Shown here one piece after another: positions 1-8,603 of a stretch of DNA of 64,000 nucleotides. Position numbers and translations under genes: made by a program. The notes under the pieces are model-generated. The model worked only from the letters and a program-made list of their open reading frames with translations. It searched no databases and was not told the origin of the DNA. The stretch lies in assembly GCF_004564355.1 (NCBI RefSeq), contig NZ_CP038266.1, forward strand, positions 2,852,001 through 2,916,000, written 5' to 3'. The first letter of the stretch is position 1. Every line of letters begins with the position of its first letter. Source of the DNA: Microbacterium wangchenii (lineage in GTDB: Bacteria; Actinomycetota; Actinomycetes; Actinomycetales; Microbacteriaceae).

Positions 1-383
1 TGCGCGCCGTCGCGCAGAACGCCCCCTCCGCTGCGCTGCTCGGACTGTCCGCACCGGTGTGGCTCGCGCTCGGGTGGGCCGTCGCCGGTGCCGTCGGCGC
101 CGTCGCGGGAGTGGTGGCCGCGCCGACGCTGGGACTGTCGCCGCAGATGATGAACTTCCCGCTGCTCATGGCGCTGTCCGCCGCGACCCTGGGCGGCCTC
201 ACCAGCCGCGTCGGGGCGGTCGTGGGCGGCCTCCTGATCGGCGTGGTGACAGCGTTCGCTGGCCGCTACATCCCGTTCCTCGGCGGCGACCTCAACATCG
301 TCGTGGCGTTCGTCCTGATCGTGATCGTCCTTCTGATCAAGCCCGGCGGGCTCTTCGGAAGAGAACGGATGGTGCGCGCGTGA
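1..383 (+). CDS. branched-chain amino acid ABC transporter permease, LivH type (5' truncated by window)
   Basis: The reading frame is open from the first bases and ends at TGA 381-383, so only the C-terminal ~126 residues are present. The visible start, RAVAQN...AALLG, is the conserved cytoplasmic loop of LivH-family inner-membrane permeases that carry branched-chain amino acids, amides or urea. Two or three membrane segments follow, and the gene ends in a short basic tail (KPGGLFGRER). It is followed by the LivM-type permease with a 4-base GTGA overlap and then by a periplasmic-type lipoprotein, so the three genes form one operon. The two ATPases (LivG/LivF) are not seen and probably lie upstream, outside the window. 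The exact substrate is unknown. Confidence 0.88.
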   Translation, partial: RAVAQNAPSAALLGLSAPVWLALGWAVAGAVGAVAGVVAAPTLGLSPQMMNFPLLMALSAATLGGLTSRVGAVVGGLLIGVVTAFAGRYIPFLGGDLNIVVAFVLIVIVLLIKPGGLFGRERMVRA

Positions 384-1477
384 CCCCTCCCGTCCCCTAC
401 CCCGCCGAGCGGCCGTGGTTCCGCACGCCCCGCGGGCTGGGCACCCTCGCCCTCCTGCTCGTCGGCGTGTGCATCCCCTTCCTGGTGAGCGACTACGACC
501 TCTTCAACGCCACCCGGGTGCTCGCCATCGCCCTCGGCGTCGCCGGGCTCAACCTCCTCGTCGGCTTCTCCGGGCAGATCAGCGTCGGTCACGGCGCGAT
601 CTTCGGCATCGGCGGGTACACGACCATGCTGATGATGCTGAACCTCGACACGCCGTGGCCGCTCGCGCTCGTCAGCAGCGTCGGAGTCGGGCTGCTCGTG
701 GGCGTCGTCATCGGGATCCCCGCCCTCAAGCTCGGCGGTCTCAACCTCGGTCTGTTCACGATCGCGATCGCCGCCGTCTTCCCCCTGCTGATGAGCAGGT
801 TCAGCGACGTCACCGGCGGCACGGTCGGGCTCGCGCTGCCGACCTCTCCCTTCACGGCGACGGCCGGCCTCACCTCCGCCCAGCTCGGCTTCCTCTTCGC
901 CCTGCTGGCGCTGGCCGGCACCCTGGGGCTCCTGCGCAACCTCACCACCGGGCGGTTCGGCCGCGCCTACGCGGCCGTGCGCACGAACCGGATCCTCGCG
1001 ATGGCCAACGGCGTGCGCGTTCCTCAGCTGAAGCTCATCGCATTCGTCATCAGCGCCGCCGTGGCCGGATTCGGCGGCGGGATCCTCGTGCTCGTCCTGA
1101 CGGTGGCGACCCCCGACAGTTATCTCCTGACGTTCTCGCTGATCCTGCTCATGGCCACCACCGTCGGGGGCAACCGGTCCTGGATCGGCGCGATCGTCGG
1201 CGCCGGCATCGTCGTCTACCTGCCCGATTTCGCCAGCGACATCCTGCCCGGTCAGGCCTCCGGCCAGTTCGCGCAGCTCATCTTCGCGGTGCTGCTGGCG
1301 GTGTGCCTCATCTTCGCGCCGGGCGGTCTCGCCGGCTGGAGCTCGTCGCTGGCACGGCGTGCGCGCGGGCTCGCCGTCCGGCGAGCGCCTGCGACCGAGT
1401 CCCCCGCCGCATCCGCGCACCCGGAACCGAAACCCGAATCACCACCCGCACTCACACGAAAGGAAGCGAATCGCTGA
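380..1477 (+). CDS. branched-chain amino acid ABC transporter permease, LivM type
   Basis: 365-residue polytopic membrane protein, partner of the upstream LivH-type permease. The GTG start at 380 overlaps the preceding stop (GTGA), which fixes the start and indicates translational coupling. The family signature LLVGFSGQISVGHGAIFGIGGY lies near residues 55-75 and is followed by about eight hydrophobic helices. The C-terminal ~50 residues are basic and Pro/Ala-rich and extend past the usual domain, probably a disordered cytoplasmic tail. The stop overlaps the ATG of the next gene by one base (TGATG). The protein is expected to form the translocation pore with LivH; the substrate could be branched-chain amino acids, an amide, urea or an aromatic acid. 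Confidence 0.9.
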   Translation: MTPPVPYPAERPWFRTPRGLGTLALLLVGVCIPFLVSDYDLFNATRVLAIALGVAGLNLLVGFSGQISVGHGAIFGIGGYTTMLMMLNLDTPWPLALVSSVGVGLLVGVVIGIPALKLGGLNLGLFTIAIAAVFPLLMSRFSDVTGGTVGLALPTSPFTATAGLTSAQLGFLFALLALAGTLGLLRNLTTGRFGRAYAAVRTNRILAMANGVRVPQLKLIAFVISAAVAGFGGGILVLVLTVATPDSYLLTFSLILLMATTVGGNRSWIGAIVGAGIVVYLPDFASDILPGQASGQFAQLIFAVLLAVCLIFAPGGLAGWSSSLARRARGLAVRRAPATESPAASAHPEPKPESPPALTRKEANR

Positions 1478-2703
1478 TGAAGATGTCACGCCGAACTCGC
1501 CCCGCCCTCATCGCCGTCACCGCGGCGACCGCCCTCGCAATGCTGCTCGGGGGGTGCACCGGCCGGCAGGCCGCGACCGAGCCCGCCGAGGGCGCAGCCG
1601 ACGACAGCCCCATCGTCATCGGCGCCAGCTGGCCGCAGAGCGGACCGCTGGCCGCCGCGGCCGCGGGCCTGCACGGCTTCCAGGCCTACATCGAAGCCAC
1701 GAACGCCGACGGCGGCATCGACGGCCGGCAGATCGAGCTGGTCACCGCCGACGACGGCTACGACCCGGCCCGCCTGGCAGACAACCAGCGCAGCTTCGTC
1801 GAGAAGGACGGCGCCATCGCGGTGGTCAACTTCGGCGGCATCGCCGTCCCCGGCCGGCCGTACCTCAACGACAAGAAGGTCGCCCAGATCGCGCTGGCCG
1901 GGCAGACCCCGCTCAGCGACGTGGAGAACTTCCCGTACACGCGCGCCTTCTGGCCCGACGTGGCCTGGGAGGGCGAGCTGCACGCGCAGTGGCTGACCGA
2001 GAACGCACCCGACGCGGTCGTGGGGTTCATCGGCTTCAACAACGACCTGAGCGAGAGCCACATCGCCGGCCTGGAAGCCGGCGGCGTCACTCCGGCACAG
2101 GTCGCGACGGTTCCGCCCGGCACGGCCGACCTCAGCGCGCAGGTCAGCCAGTTCCAGGCGGCAGGCGTCGACACGGTCATCATCAACATCGGCGCGCCCA
2201 CGATCGGCGCCGTCACGGCGTACATGCACGAGATCGGGTACGAGCCGACGCTCCTGCTGGCCGGCAACATGGCGGACTTCGTCACCGTGGTCGACCCGGC
2301 AGGGGCCGAGGCCGTGCGCGACGCCTACGCGTTCCACTGGGGCAAGGACCCGGCAGACCCGAAGAACGACGAGGACGAGGCGACGCAGGCGTTCGTCGCG
2401 GCCATGACCGAGCACGGCTACGAGAGCGACATCCGCCAGGCGCTGGCGTTCAACGGCTACGGCCTGGGCGCGGCGCTGGTCGAAGCCCTGAAGTCGGCGC
2501 CGGAGATGACGGCCGACGGCCTGCTGGAGGCATGGGACTCGCTGGCGGACACCCCGAACCCGTACCTGCAGGACGGCATGACCCTGGACGCCGGCTTCGG
2601 CGGGCGCCTGATCTTCGAGGTGCAGCTCACGCAGTTCGACGGGACCAGCTGGCAGCCGCAGGGCGAGCTGATCGACCTGCGCGAAGCGGGCATCGTCGAC
2701 TGA
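1477..2703 (+). CDS. ABC transporter substrate-binding lipoprotein, LivK/Peripla_BP_6 family
   Basis: 408 residues. The N-terminus is a lipoprotein signal (basic start, hydrophobic core, lipobox LLGGC with Cys27). The mature protein begins with an acidic linker and then IVIGASWPQSGPL, the first strand of type I periplasmic binding proteins, with GGIDGRQIELVTADDGYDP further on. An AAGGA ribosome-binding site stands about 12 nt before the ATG. As the third gene after two Liv-type permeases it supplies the extracytoplasmic receptor, anchored to the outer face of the membrane. Specificity cannot be deduced; this family also binds amides and aromatic acids. A strong hairpin follows the stop codon and probably ends the operon. 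Confidence 0.9.
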   Translation: MKMSRRTRPALIAVTAATALAMLLGGCTGRQAATEPAEGAADDSPIVIGASWPQSGPLAAAAAGLHGFQAYIEATNADGGIDGRQIELVTADDGYDPARLADNQRSFVEKDGAIAVVNFGGIAVPGRPYLNDKKVAQIALAGQTPLSDVENFPYTRAFWPDVAWEGELHAQWLTENAPDAVVGFIGFNNDLSESHIAGLEAGGVTPAQVATVPPGTADLSAQVSQFQAAGVDTVIINIGAPTIGAVTAYMHEIGYEPTLLLAGNMADFVTVVDPAGAEAVRDAYAFHWGKDPADPKNDEDEATQAFVAAMTEHGYESDIRQALAFNGYGLGAALVEALKSAPEMTADGLLEAWDSLADTPNPYLQDGMTLDAGFGGRLIFEVQLTQFDGTSWQPQGELIDLREAGIVD

Positions 2704-2723
2704 GCCGCGACGCCGCCCCGCGC

Positions 2724-2759
2724 ACGAGGCGCCCCGCACACGCGTGCGGGGCGCCTCGT
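2724..2759 (+). terminator. intrinsic-type hairpin ending the liv-like operon
   Basis: Perfect 16-bp inverted repeat (ACGAGGCGCCCCGCAC at 2724-2739 and its complement at 2744-2759) with a 4-nt loop, 20 bases after the stop codon. There is no T-tract, which is common for GC-rich actinobacterial terminators. Confidence 0.7.
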
Positions 2760-2809
2760 CGTCGCGCCGATTCCGCGTCGCGGACGACGGGGTGCGGCGC
2801 GCCCGTCCT

Positions 2810-3313
2810 TCAGCTGCCGAAGTCGTCGGGGTCGACCTCGTCGAGGAACCGGCGGAGTTCATCCACCTCTTCCTCCTCGTCGACCTGGTCGGGGAGGTCG
2901 GTCACCGCTTCAGGGACACCCGCCTCGGCGAAGACCGGATCGGCGACCCAGATCGGCGCGTCCGTGCGTGAGGCCAGGGCGATGGCGTCGGAGGGCCGCG
3001 CGTCGATCACGCGGAGCCCGTGCGGTGTCGCGAGCGACACCTCCGCGTAGAAGGTGCCGCCGTCCACACGGGTCACCTCGACGCGTTCGACCGTGCCCTC
3101 CAGTGCATCCAGCAGTCGCACCATGAGGTCGTGGGCGAGCGGGCGGGGCGGGACCACGCCCTCCACGGCGACGAGGATCGCGGTGGCTTCCTGGGCTCCG
3201 ATCCACACCGGGAGGATGGTGCCCGTCAGGGCCGAGGGGCCCAGGGGCTTGAGCAGGATGACGTGCTGCTGGGCGGAGTCCAGCGCGACCCCCGCCACGC
3301 GTACGCGGACCAT
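2810..3313 (-). CDS. bifunctional nuclease family protein (BFN/DUF151)
   Basis: 167 residues in a single BFN (bifunctional nuclease, DUF151) domain over residues ~1-135. The family features VWIGAQEATAI (residues ~37-47) and the DARPSDAIALA box (~103-113) are present. Family members have been linked to RNase/DNase activity, but no catalytic triad is obvious here, so the biochemical role is uncertain. The C-terminal 30 residues are strongly acidic (DEEEEVDE), a frequent actinobacterial extension. A clear AAGGAGG site 6 nt before the ATG supports the start. In many actinobacteria this gene sits near MerR regulator genes; none is seen here. The gene reads towards the terminator of the preceding operon. 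Confidence 0.9.
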   Translation of the reverse strand: MVRVRVAGVALDSAQQHVILLKPLGPSALTGTILPVWIGAQEATAILVAVEGVVPPRPLAHDLMVRLLDALEGTVERVEVTRVDGGTFYAEVSLATPHGLRVIDARPSDAIALASRTDAPIWVADPVFAEAGVPEAVTDLPDQVDEEEEVDELRRFLDEVDPDDFGS

Positions 3314-3397
3314 GCTGCCCTCCTTGCCGTGGGTGGGATGCCCCTCAGCCTAGGGCCGGTGGCCGCATCCGTCACCGGGACCCGGCCGCGGCGGCCG

Positions 3398-4459
3398 TCA
3401 CGAGCCGGAGCTGTCGGCTTTCGCCCCGCCCGCTTCGAGCACATCGCCGGCGGGCAGCTCCTGGTGGCCGCCGAACTGCATGCGCATGGCCGAGAGCACC
3501 TGGTTGGCGAAGTGGTCCTCGCCGCGCGAGGCGAACCGCTCGAACAGCGACGCCGCCAGCACGGGCGCCGGCACACCCACGTCCACTGCCGCCTTGACCG
3601 TCCAGCGTCCCTCACCCGAGTCCGACACCCGGCCAGCGAGGCCCTCGAGCGTCGGATTGTCCTGCAGGGCGGCCGCGGCCAGATCCAGCAGCCACGAGGA
3701 GATCACCGAGCCCCGGCGCCACAGCTCGGTGACCTTGGGCGTGTCGATGTCGAACTGGTAGTACTCCGGCTCCTCCAGCGGGGCGATCTCGGCGGAGTGC
3801 GTGGTGTCACGCAGGCCGGCGTCGGCGTTGTGGAGGATGTTGAGCCCCTCCGCGATGGCGGCCATCACGCCGTACTCGATGCCGTTGTGGACCATCTTCA
3901 CGAAGTGACCGGCCCCCGACGGACCGCAGTGCAGGTAGCCCTGTTCCTCGGGAGCGATCTCTCCCGTCCGCCCGGGCGTCCGCGGCAGGTCGCCGGTGCC
4001 GGGCGAGATGGTCTGCAGCACGGGCTCGATGTGGGCGAAGGCCTCGTCCGGACCGCCGACCATGAGGCAGAACCCGCGCTCGAGGCCGAACACCCCGCCG
4101 CTGGTGCCGACGTCGACGTAGTGGATGCCGCGATCCCTCAGAGCCGCGGCACGGCGGACGTCGTCGCGATAGTTGGAGTTGCCGCCGTCGATGATGATGT
4201 CGCCCGGTTCCAGGACCGCGGCGACCTCCTCCACGACCCCTCCGGTCAGCCCCGCCGGGATCATGAGCCAGACCGTGCGCGGCGTGGTCATCTTCGCCGC
4301 GAGATCGGCGAAGTCGCCCGCGCCCACGGCGCCCTCCCCCTCGAGGGTCGCCACCGCATCCGGATTGACGTCGTACACGATGCACTCGTGCCCGTCCCGC
4401 ATCAGGCGGCGCACGATGTTCGCGCCCATCCGTCCCAGTCCCACCATGGCCAGCTGCAT
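3398..4459 (-). CDS. gnd: 6-phosphogluconate dehydrogenase, decarboxylating (short, probably NAD-type)
   Basis: 353 residues. It oxidises and decarboxylates 6-phosphogluconate to ribulose 5-phosphate in the cytosolic pentose phosphate pathway. The dinucleotide fingerprint VGLGRMG occupies residues 6-12, the substrate motif IDGGNSNYRDD follows, and the catalytic region GPSGAGHFVKMVHNGIEYG contains the expected Lys and His-Asn pair. The length matches the short GndA/YqeC-type enzymes rather than the ~470-residue NADP enzyme; a Gly/Pro-rich insert (SPGTGDLPRTPGRTGE) precedes the catalytic segment. A GGAGGAG site before the ATG supports the start. A TAGACT box about 50 bases upstream may be its promoter -10. 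Confidence 0.93.
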   Translation of the reverse strand: MQLAMVGLGRMGANIVRRLMRDGHECIVYDVNPDAVATLEGEGAVGAGDFADLAAKMTTPRTVWLMIPAGLTGGVVEEVAAVLEPGDIIIDGGNSNYRDDVRRAAALRDRGIHYVDVGTSGGVFGLERGFCLMVGGPDEAFAHIEPVLQTISPGTGDLPRTPGRTGEIAPEEQGYLHCGPSGAGHFVKMVHNGIEYGVMAAIAEGLNILHNADAGLRDTTHSAEIAPLEEPEYYQFDIDTPKVTELWRRGSVISSWLLDLAAAALQDNPTLEGLAGRVSDSGEGRWTVKAAVDVGVPAPVLAASLFERFASRGEDHFANQVLSAMRMQFGGHQELPAGDVLEAGGAKADSSGS

Positions 4460-4661
4460 ATCGTGCTCCTCCGACGCTCGCGCGGAGCCGGTCGGGCTCC
4501 TGCCGCGAGTCTAGGCACCCCCGAGGGCACCGGGACGGATGAGGCGGCGCCGCGGGAGCAGCACCGCCGCGACTCCCGTGCAGGCCACCTCCTCCCAGGT
4601 GGACGTGGCTGCCGCCGCGTGAGACGGGCACGATGGCGATACCGCCGCCGGAAGGAACGTC

Positions 4662-5006
4662 ATGCGATCGTGGTATCCCCCGGCCGCGACGGCGAGCGCC
4701 GCGGTCTACGACGAACTGCTGCGCGCGCCGTCGATGAGCGTCGGCTCCTACGTCATCCCCGCCGGGACCGCCGATCCCCAGCAGCCCCACACCGAGGACG
4801 AGGTGTACATCGTCCTGGCCGGGAGCGCGCGTCTGGAGGCGCCGGGCGGGAGCGCCGCAGCGGTGCCGGGGGCCGTGCTGTTCGTCCCGGCCGGGGAGGA
4901 GCATCGCTTCGTCGAGATCGCGGACGACCTGCACGTGATCGTCGTCTTCAGTCCCGCCGAGCACACGGGCGCGACGCCCGCGGCGGTCAGTCCACCAGCG
5001 CGATGA
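4662..5006 (+). CDS. cupin domain protein
   Basis: 114 residues forming one cupin_2 barrel. The first metal-binding motif is visible as PQQPHTEDEVYIVLAG (His and Glu ligands), and the second as PAGEEHRF. Such small cupins act as isomerases, dioxygenases or sugar-sensing proteins; nothing here identifies the substrate. Start ATG at 4662 is preceded by GGAAGGA with 5-nt spacing. The gene overlaps the convergent small membrane protein gene by 20 bases. It is transcribed divergently from gnd across a ~200-bp region in which I see the gnd promoter and ribosome-binding site but no further gene. Confidence 0.8.
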   Translation: MRSWYPPAATASAAVYDELLRAPSMSVGSYVIPAGTADPQQPHTEDEVYIVLAGSARLEAPGGSAAAVPGAVLFVPAGEEHRFVEIADDLHVIVVFSPAEHTGATPAAVSPPAR

Positions 5007-5202
5007 CGCCCGCGATCGCCGACACCAGCGCCAGGACGAGGGCGAGAGCGATGAGGACGGCGTGCACGATCAGGAATCGCGTGGGCTTGCCGGCCGCATC
5101 CCGCGCCCGCGGGTCCTTGGCGACGCGCCCGTAGAACCGCGGCCAGACCAGCACGTTGAAGGCGGCGTTGACCAGCAGCAGGATGGCGAGGGCGGTGTCC
5201 AC
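4987..5202 (-). CDS. small SCO4848-like membrane protein
   Basis: 71 residues with two hydrophobic helices (residues ~3-18 and ~43-68) separated by the loop VWPRFYGRVAKDPRARD...GKPTRFLIVH, which resembles the actinobacterial SCO4848 family of unknown function. The GTG start at 5202 lies 6 nt after a TAGGCT box, so the transcript is probably leaderless. The 3' end overlaps the convergent cupin gene by 20 bases. Confidence 0.75.
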   Translation of the reverse strand: MDTALAILLLVNAAFNVLVWPRFYGRVAKDPRARDAAGKPTRFLIVHAVLIALALVLALVSAIAGVIALVD

Positions 5203-5208
5203 CCTTCG

Positions 5209-5214
5209 AGCCTA
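5209..5214 (-). promoter_or_regulatory. leaderless -10 box of the SCO4848-like gene
   Basis: TAGGCT followed by a 6-nt spacer (CGAAGG) and then the GTG start codon at 5202. Confidence 0.6.
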
Positions 5215-5227
5215 AGCGCCGCGCCGC

Positions 5228-7732
5228 TCAGAGGCGGACCACCTCGGTGACGTGGACGACGGCCGTCCCCGACTCCTCGGACGCCGGCAGGTCGACGACG
5301 GCGCGGATGCGCCAATCGTGGTCGCCGGCGGGGTCGTCGATGGTCTGCTCGACGCGCCACACTCCCTCGGCGGCGCCGGACTCGTCCACCGTCACGAGCG
5401 CCGCCGATCGCGCGGGCCCGCCGGTGAGGATCTCGTCGTGCTCGGCGTAGTACGCATCCAGCGCCTCCGACCAGTCGGCGTCGGGGTCGAGCTCGGTGAG
5501 ATCGTCGTCGCGCTGCAGGGCGGCGAGCTGGATGCGGCGGAACATCTCGTTGCGCACGAGCACGCTGAAGGCGCGGCGGTTGGTCAGGACCGACGGCGGT
5601 GCCGGCGGCACGATCGGCGCGTCCGGGTCATCGGGCGGGGCGATGAGCGACGCCCACTCGTCCACGAGACTCGAGTCCACCTGCCGGACCAGCTCCCCGA
5701 GCCATTCGATGAGGTCGGTCAGGTCGGGCGTCTGCGCTTCGACGGGGACCGTCTGGCGGATGGCTCGGTACGCGTCGCTGAGGTAGCGCAGCACCAGCCC
5801 CTCGCTGCGGGCCAGGGAATACACCGAGACGAACTCCCCGAACGACAGCGCGCGCTCGAACATGTCGCGCACGACCGACTTCGGGGACAGCGCGAAGTCG
5901 CGGATCCACGGCTGGCTGGACGCGAACACCTCGTACGACTGGGCGAGCAGGTCGGCCAGGGGCCGAGGGTAGGTGATCTCCTCGAGGGCGTCCATGCGCT
6001 GGTCGTAGTCCAGTCCCTCGCGCTTCATCGCGGCGACCGCCTCCCCGCGGGCGAGGTACTCCTGCTGCGACAGCACCGGGCGCGGGTCATCGAGCGTCGC
6101 CTCGATCACGCTGACGACGTCGAGCGCATAGTGGCCGGTGCCCGCCGCACCCTGAGCGTCGTCGGGATCGAGCAGCTCGATGGCGGCGAGCGCGAACGGC
6201 GACAGCGGCTGGTTGAGGGCGAAGTTGGGCTGCAGGTCGACGGTGAGGCGGATCCTCCCGTCGGCCACCTCGACCACGTCGGCGGCCCGCAGCGTGCGGA
6301 AGATCGCCAGCGCGCGCCGGGCGAGCTCGAGCTGCCGGGCACGGGGCTCGTGGTTGTCGAAGACGAGGGAGCGGACGTTGCCGAACACGTCGCCGCCGCG
6401 GGCGATGACGTTGATGAGAATGGCCGCGGTGATCTGCAGATGCGGCTGCAGCGGCTCGGGTTCGGCGCCGACGAGGCGCTCGAACGTGGATTCGCTCCAG
6501 TTCACGAACCCCTGCGGCGGCTTCTTGCGGACGATCTTGCGCAGCTTCTTCGGGTCGTCCCCGGCCTTGGCGACCGCCGTGGCGTTGTCGATCTCGTGCT
6601 CGGGAGCCAGCACCACGACGGTGCCGGCGGTGTCGAATCCCGCGCGCCCGGCCCGACCGGCGATCTGGTGGAATTCGCGCGCGGACAGATGCCGCATCCG
6701 CTGCCCGTCGTATTTGGAGAGGGCCGTCAGCAGGACGGTGCGGATGGGGACGTTGATGCCGACCCCGAGGGTGTCGGTGCCGCAGATGACGCGGAGCAGG
6801 CCGCGCTGGGCGAGCGTCTCGACCAGCCGACGGTAGCGGGGCAGCATCCCGGCGTGATGCACGCCGATGCCCGACCGCACGAGGCGCGACAGCGTACGGC
6901 CGAACCCGGTCGTGAAGCGGAACCCCCCGATCGCCTCGGCGATCTCGTCGCGCTGCTCGCGCGCGATCACGCGGATGCTGGAGAGGGCCTGCGCCTGCTC
7001 CATCGCGGCGGCCTGGGAGAAGTGCACGATGTACACCGGCGCCTGGCGCGTGTCCAGAAGCTCCTGCACGGTCTCGTGCGCGGGGGTGCGGGCGTAGGAG
7101 AAGTGCAGCGGCACGGGCCGTTCGACGCCGGTGACGCGCGCGGTCGGCCTGCCGGTGCGGCGCTCCAGATCGTCGGCGATCGCGGTGACGTCGCCGAGGG
7201 TCGCCGACATCAGCAGGAACTGCGCGCGCGGCAGGAGCAGCAGGGGCACCTGCCACGCCCAGCCGCGGTCGGCGTCGCCGTAGTAGTGGAACTCGTCCAT
7301 CACGACCTGGTCGACGGCGGCGTCCGGCCCCTGGCGCAGGGCGAGGTTGGCGAGGATCTCCGCCGTGCAGCAGATGATCGGGGCGTCGGGGTTGACCGAG
7401 GAGTCGCCGGTGACCATCCCGACGTTCTCCGCGCCGAAGATTTCGGCGAGGGCAAAGAACTTCTCGCTGACGAGCGCCTTGATGGGCGCGGTGTAGTACG
7501 TGCGTCCGCCCCGGGCGAGGCTCGCCGCGTGCGCGGCGACGGCGACGAGCGACTTGCCGGTGCCGGTGGGGGTGGACAGGATGACGTTCGCGCCGGAGAC
7601 GAGCTCGATGACCGCCTCGTCCTGAGCCGGGTACAGCGTCAGGCCGCGCTCACCGGCCCACTCCACGAAGCCGGTGTACACGGCGTCGTCGTCGGCGCCG
7701 CGGGGGACGAGGTCGAGCAGAGTCGGGGGCAC
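5228..7732 (-). CDS. DEAD/DEAH-box superfamily 2 helicase with DUF3516 domain
   Basis: 834 residues, ATP-dependent RNA/DNA helicase of the Ski2/HelY-like group. Walker A (STPTGTGKS) is at residues ~53-61, motif II is DEFH, motif III SATLG, and the RecA2 half carries HHAGMLPRYR, GTDTLGVGIN and QIAGRAGRAG. The second half, rich in hydrophobic and acidic residues, fits the actinobacterial DUF3516 domain. Start: the frame stays open upstream, but the neighbouring gene ends at 7744, so I take GTG 7732, where MPPTLLDLVP...GADDD matches the family N-terminus, with GAGAGGGTGGAG upstream. A role in RNA turnover or processing is likely but not shown by context. Confidence 0.92.
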   Translation of the reverse strand: MPPTLLDLVPRGADDDAVYTGFVEWAGERGLTLYPAQDEAVIELVSGANVILSTPTGTGKSLVAVAAHAASLARGGRTYYTAPIKALVSEKFFALAEIFGAENVGMVTGDSSVNPDAPIICCTAEILANLALRQGPDAAVDQVVMDEFHYYGDADRGWAWQVPLLLLPRAQFLLMSATLGDVTAIADDLERRTGRPTARVTGVERPVPLHFSYARTPAHETVQELLDTRQAPVYIVHFSQAAAMEQAQALSSIRVIAREQRDEIAEAIGGFRFTTGFGRTLSRLVRSGIGVHHAGMLPRYRRLVETLAQRGLLRVICGTDTLGVGINVPIRTVLLTALSKYDGQRMRHLSAREFHQIAGRAGRAGFDTAGTVVVLAPEHEIDNATAVAKAGDDPKKLRKIVRKKPPQGFVNWSESTFERLVGAEPEPLQPHLQITAAILINVIARGGDVFGNVRSLVFDNHEPRARQLELARRALAIFRTLRAADVVEVADGRIRLTVDLQPNFALNQPLSPFALAAIELLDPDDAQGAAGTGHYALDVVSVIEATLDDPRPVLSQQEYLARGEAVAAMKREGLDYDQRMDALEEITYPRPLADLLAQSYEVFASSQPWIRDFALSPKSVVRDMFERALSFGEFVSVYSLARSEGLVLRYLSDAYRAIRQTVPVEAQTPDLTDLIEWLGELVRQVDSSLVDEWASLIAPPDDPDAPIVPPAPPSVLTNRRAFSVLVRNEMFRRIQLAALQRDDDLTELDPDADWSEALDAYYAEHDEILTGGPARSAALVTVDESGAAEGVWRVEQTIDDPAGDHDWRIRAVVDLPASEESGTAVVHVTEVVRL

Positions 7733-7743
7733 ACTCCACCCTC

Positions 7744-8508
7744 TCACTCCGTGGCTTCGGCGAAGACCCCCACCCGCTCCCCGTCGAAGACGAACTGCAG
7801 CGCCGTGCCGACGGGGAAGCGGTCCCGCAGACTCTCCGGCATCTGGCCGTCGACCGTCAGGGCGACGGCGGCGGGGAAGGGCCCCGCACCGCACCCCGAG
7901 TGCACCCACGTGAATCCGGTCTCGGGCTGCTTCGCCAGGTCCTCGGTCGGGATCAGCAGCAAGCACGCGCTGTCGCCGCCGGGCTGGTAAGCGCCCCGTG
8001 ACGAGGCGATCGCGGTGACCCCGAGGAAGTCCGCGAAGCCCTGGGCATCGTCGGTCGGCGGGCCGAAGAGGCCCTCGGGCCACTCGAATCCCGGATCCGG
8101 CTGCAGGGTCGTGACCTGGCTCGCGCCGGCACCGGCGTCACGGGAGACCAGTGGCATCGCCAGCGAGGTCGCGGCGGCACCCGCCGACAGCGCCGCGACC
8201 ACCGAGACCGGCCACAGCACCGCCGCCCAGCGCGGCCGGGCGCGTCGCGCCGGCGGAGACGCGGGAGGTGCGGATGCGGTGGCTTCGGGGAAGAGCTCCG
8301 TCTCCGGCGCGGCCACCGCCTCCGCGGGGGCCACCCGTTCCACCTCCGTGTTCGCGGCGCGTGCCGGCGGGCCCGCGTCGCGCTGGCGCGCGGCGGCTTC
8401 GAGCTCTTCCAGGCGCGCCACGGCGACCGCATCGGCGTGGATGTCGGGCGACGGCCCGTAGGCGCGGGCACGCAGCGTCCGCAGTTCCTCCTCGTGTTCC
8501 CCCTGCAT
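7744..8508 (-). CDS. hypothetical single-pass membrane protein
   Basis: 254 residues, not recognised. Residues 1-45 are charged and probably helical (EHEEELRTLRARAYG...), 45-92 are an Ala/Pro-rich linker, and one transmembrane helix follows (~94-118). The remaining ~135 residues would be extracytoplasmic and contain two Cys. The start at ATG 8508 is chosen because AAGGGGG lies ~8 nt upstream and the charged N-terminus begins there; a start 18 codons further upstream is possible. The gene is 11 nt upstream of the helicase gene and probably co-transcribed with it. The sequence resembles anti-sigma-factor-like or generic actinobacterial membrane proteins only in layout; no function is claimed. 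Confidence 0.7.
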   Translation of the reverse strand: MQGEHEEELRTLRARAYGPSPDIHADAVAVARLEELEAAARQRDAGPPARAANTEVERVAPAEAVAAPETELFPEATASAPPASPPARRARPRWAAVLWPVSVVAALSAGAAATSLAMPLVSRDAGAGASQVTTLQPDPGFEWPEGLFGPPTDDAQGFADFLGVTAIASSRGAYQPGGDSACLLLIPTEDLAKQPETGFTWVHSGCGAGPFPAAVALTVDGQMPESLRDRFPVGTALQFVFDGERVGVFAEATE

Positions 8509-8590
8509 GAGACCCGCCCCCTTCGCCCGGTCTGCCAGAACCCCCGCATCGCCGGCGCGCAAGTCCCTCTGCCTGCCCGCCGCCTCGTCC

Positions 8591-8596
8591 TACCGT
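8591..8596 (+). promoter_or_regulatory. leaderless -10 box of the pfkB-surE operon
   Basis: TACCGT, 7 nt before the ATG at 8604. CGAGGA within the spacer could alternatively act as a weak ribosome-binding site. Confidence 0.5.
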
Positions 8597-8603
8597 CGAG
8601 GAT

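Noticed and set aside
266..1420. Open frame on the minus strand opposite the LivM-type permease
   Set aside because: Low-complexity Glu/Arg/Gly protein, no start site or family; mirror frame of a membrane protein gene.
5252..7990. Long open frame on the plus strand antisense to the helicase gene
   Set aside because: Composition rich in Arg/Gly/Asp without domains; typical mirror frame of a high-GC gene. The minus-strand frame carries all helicase motifs.
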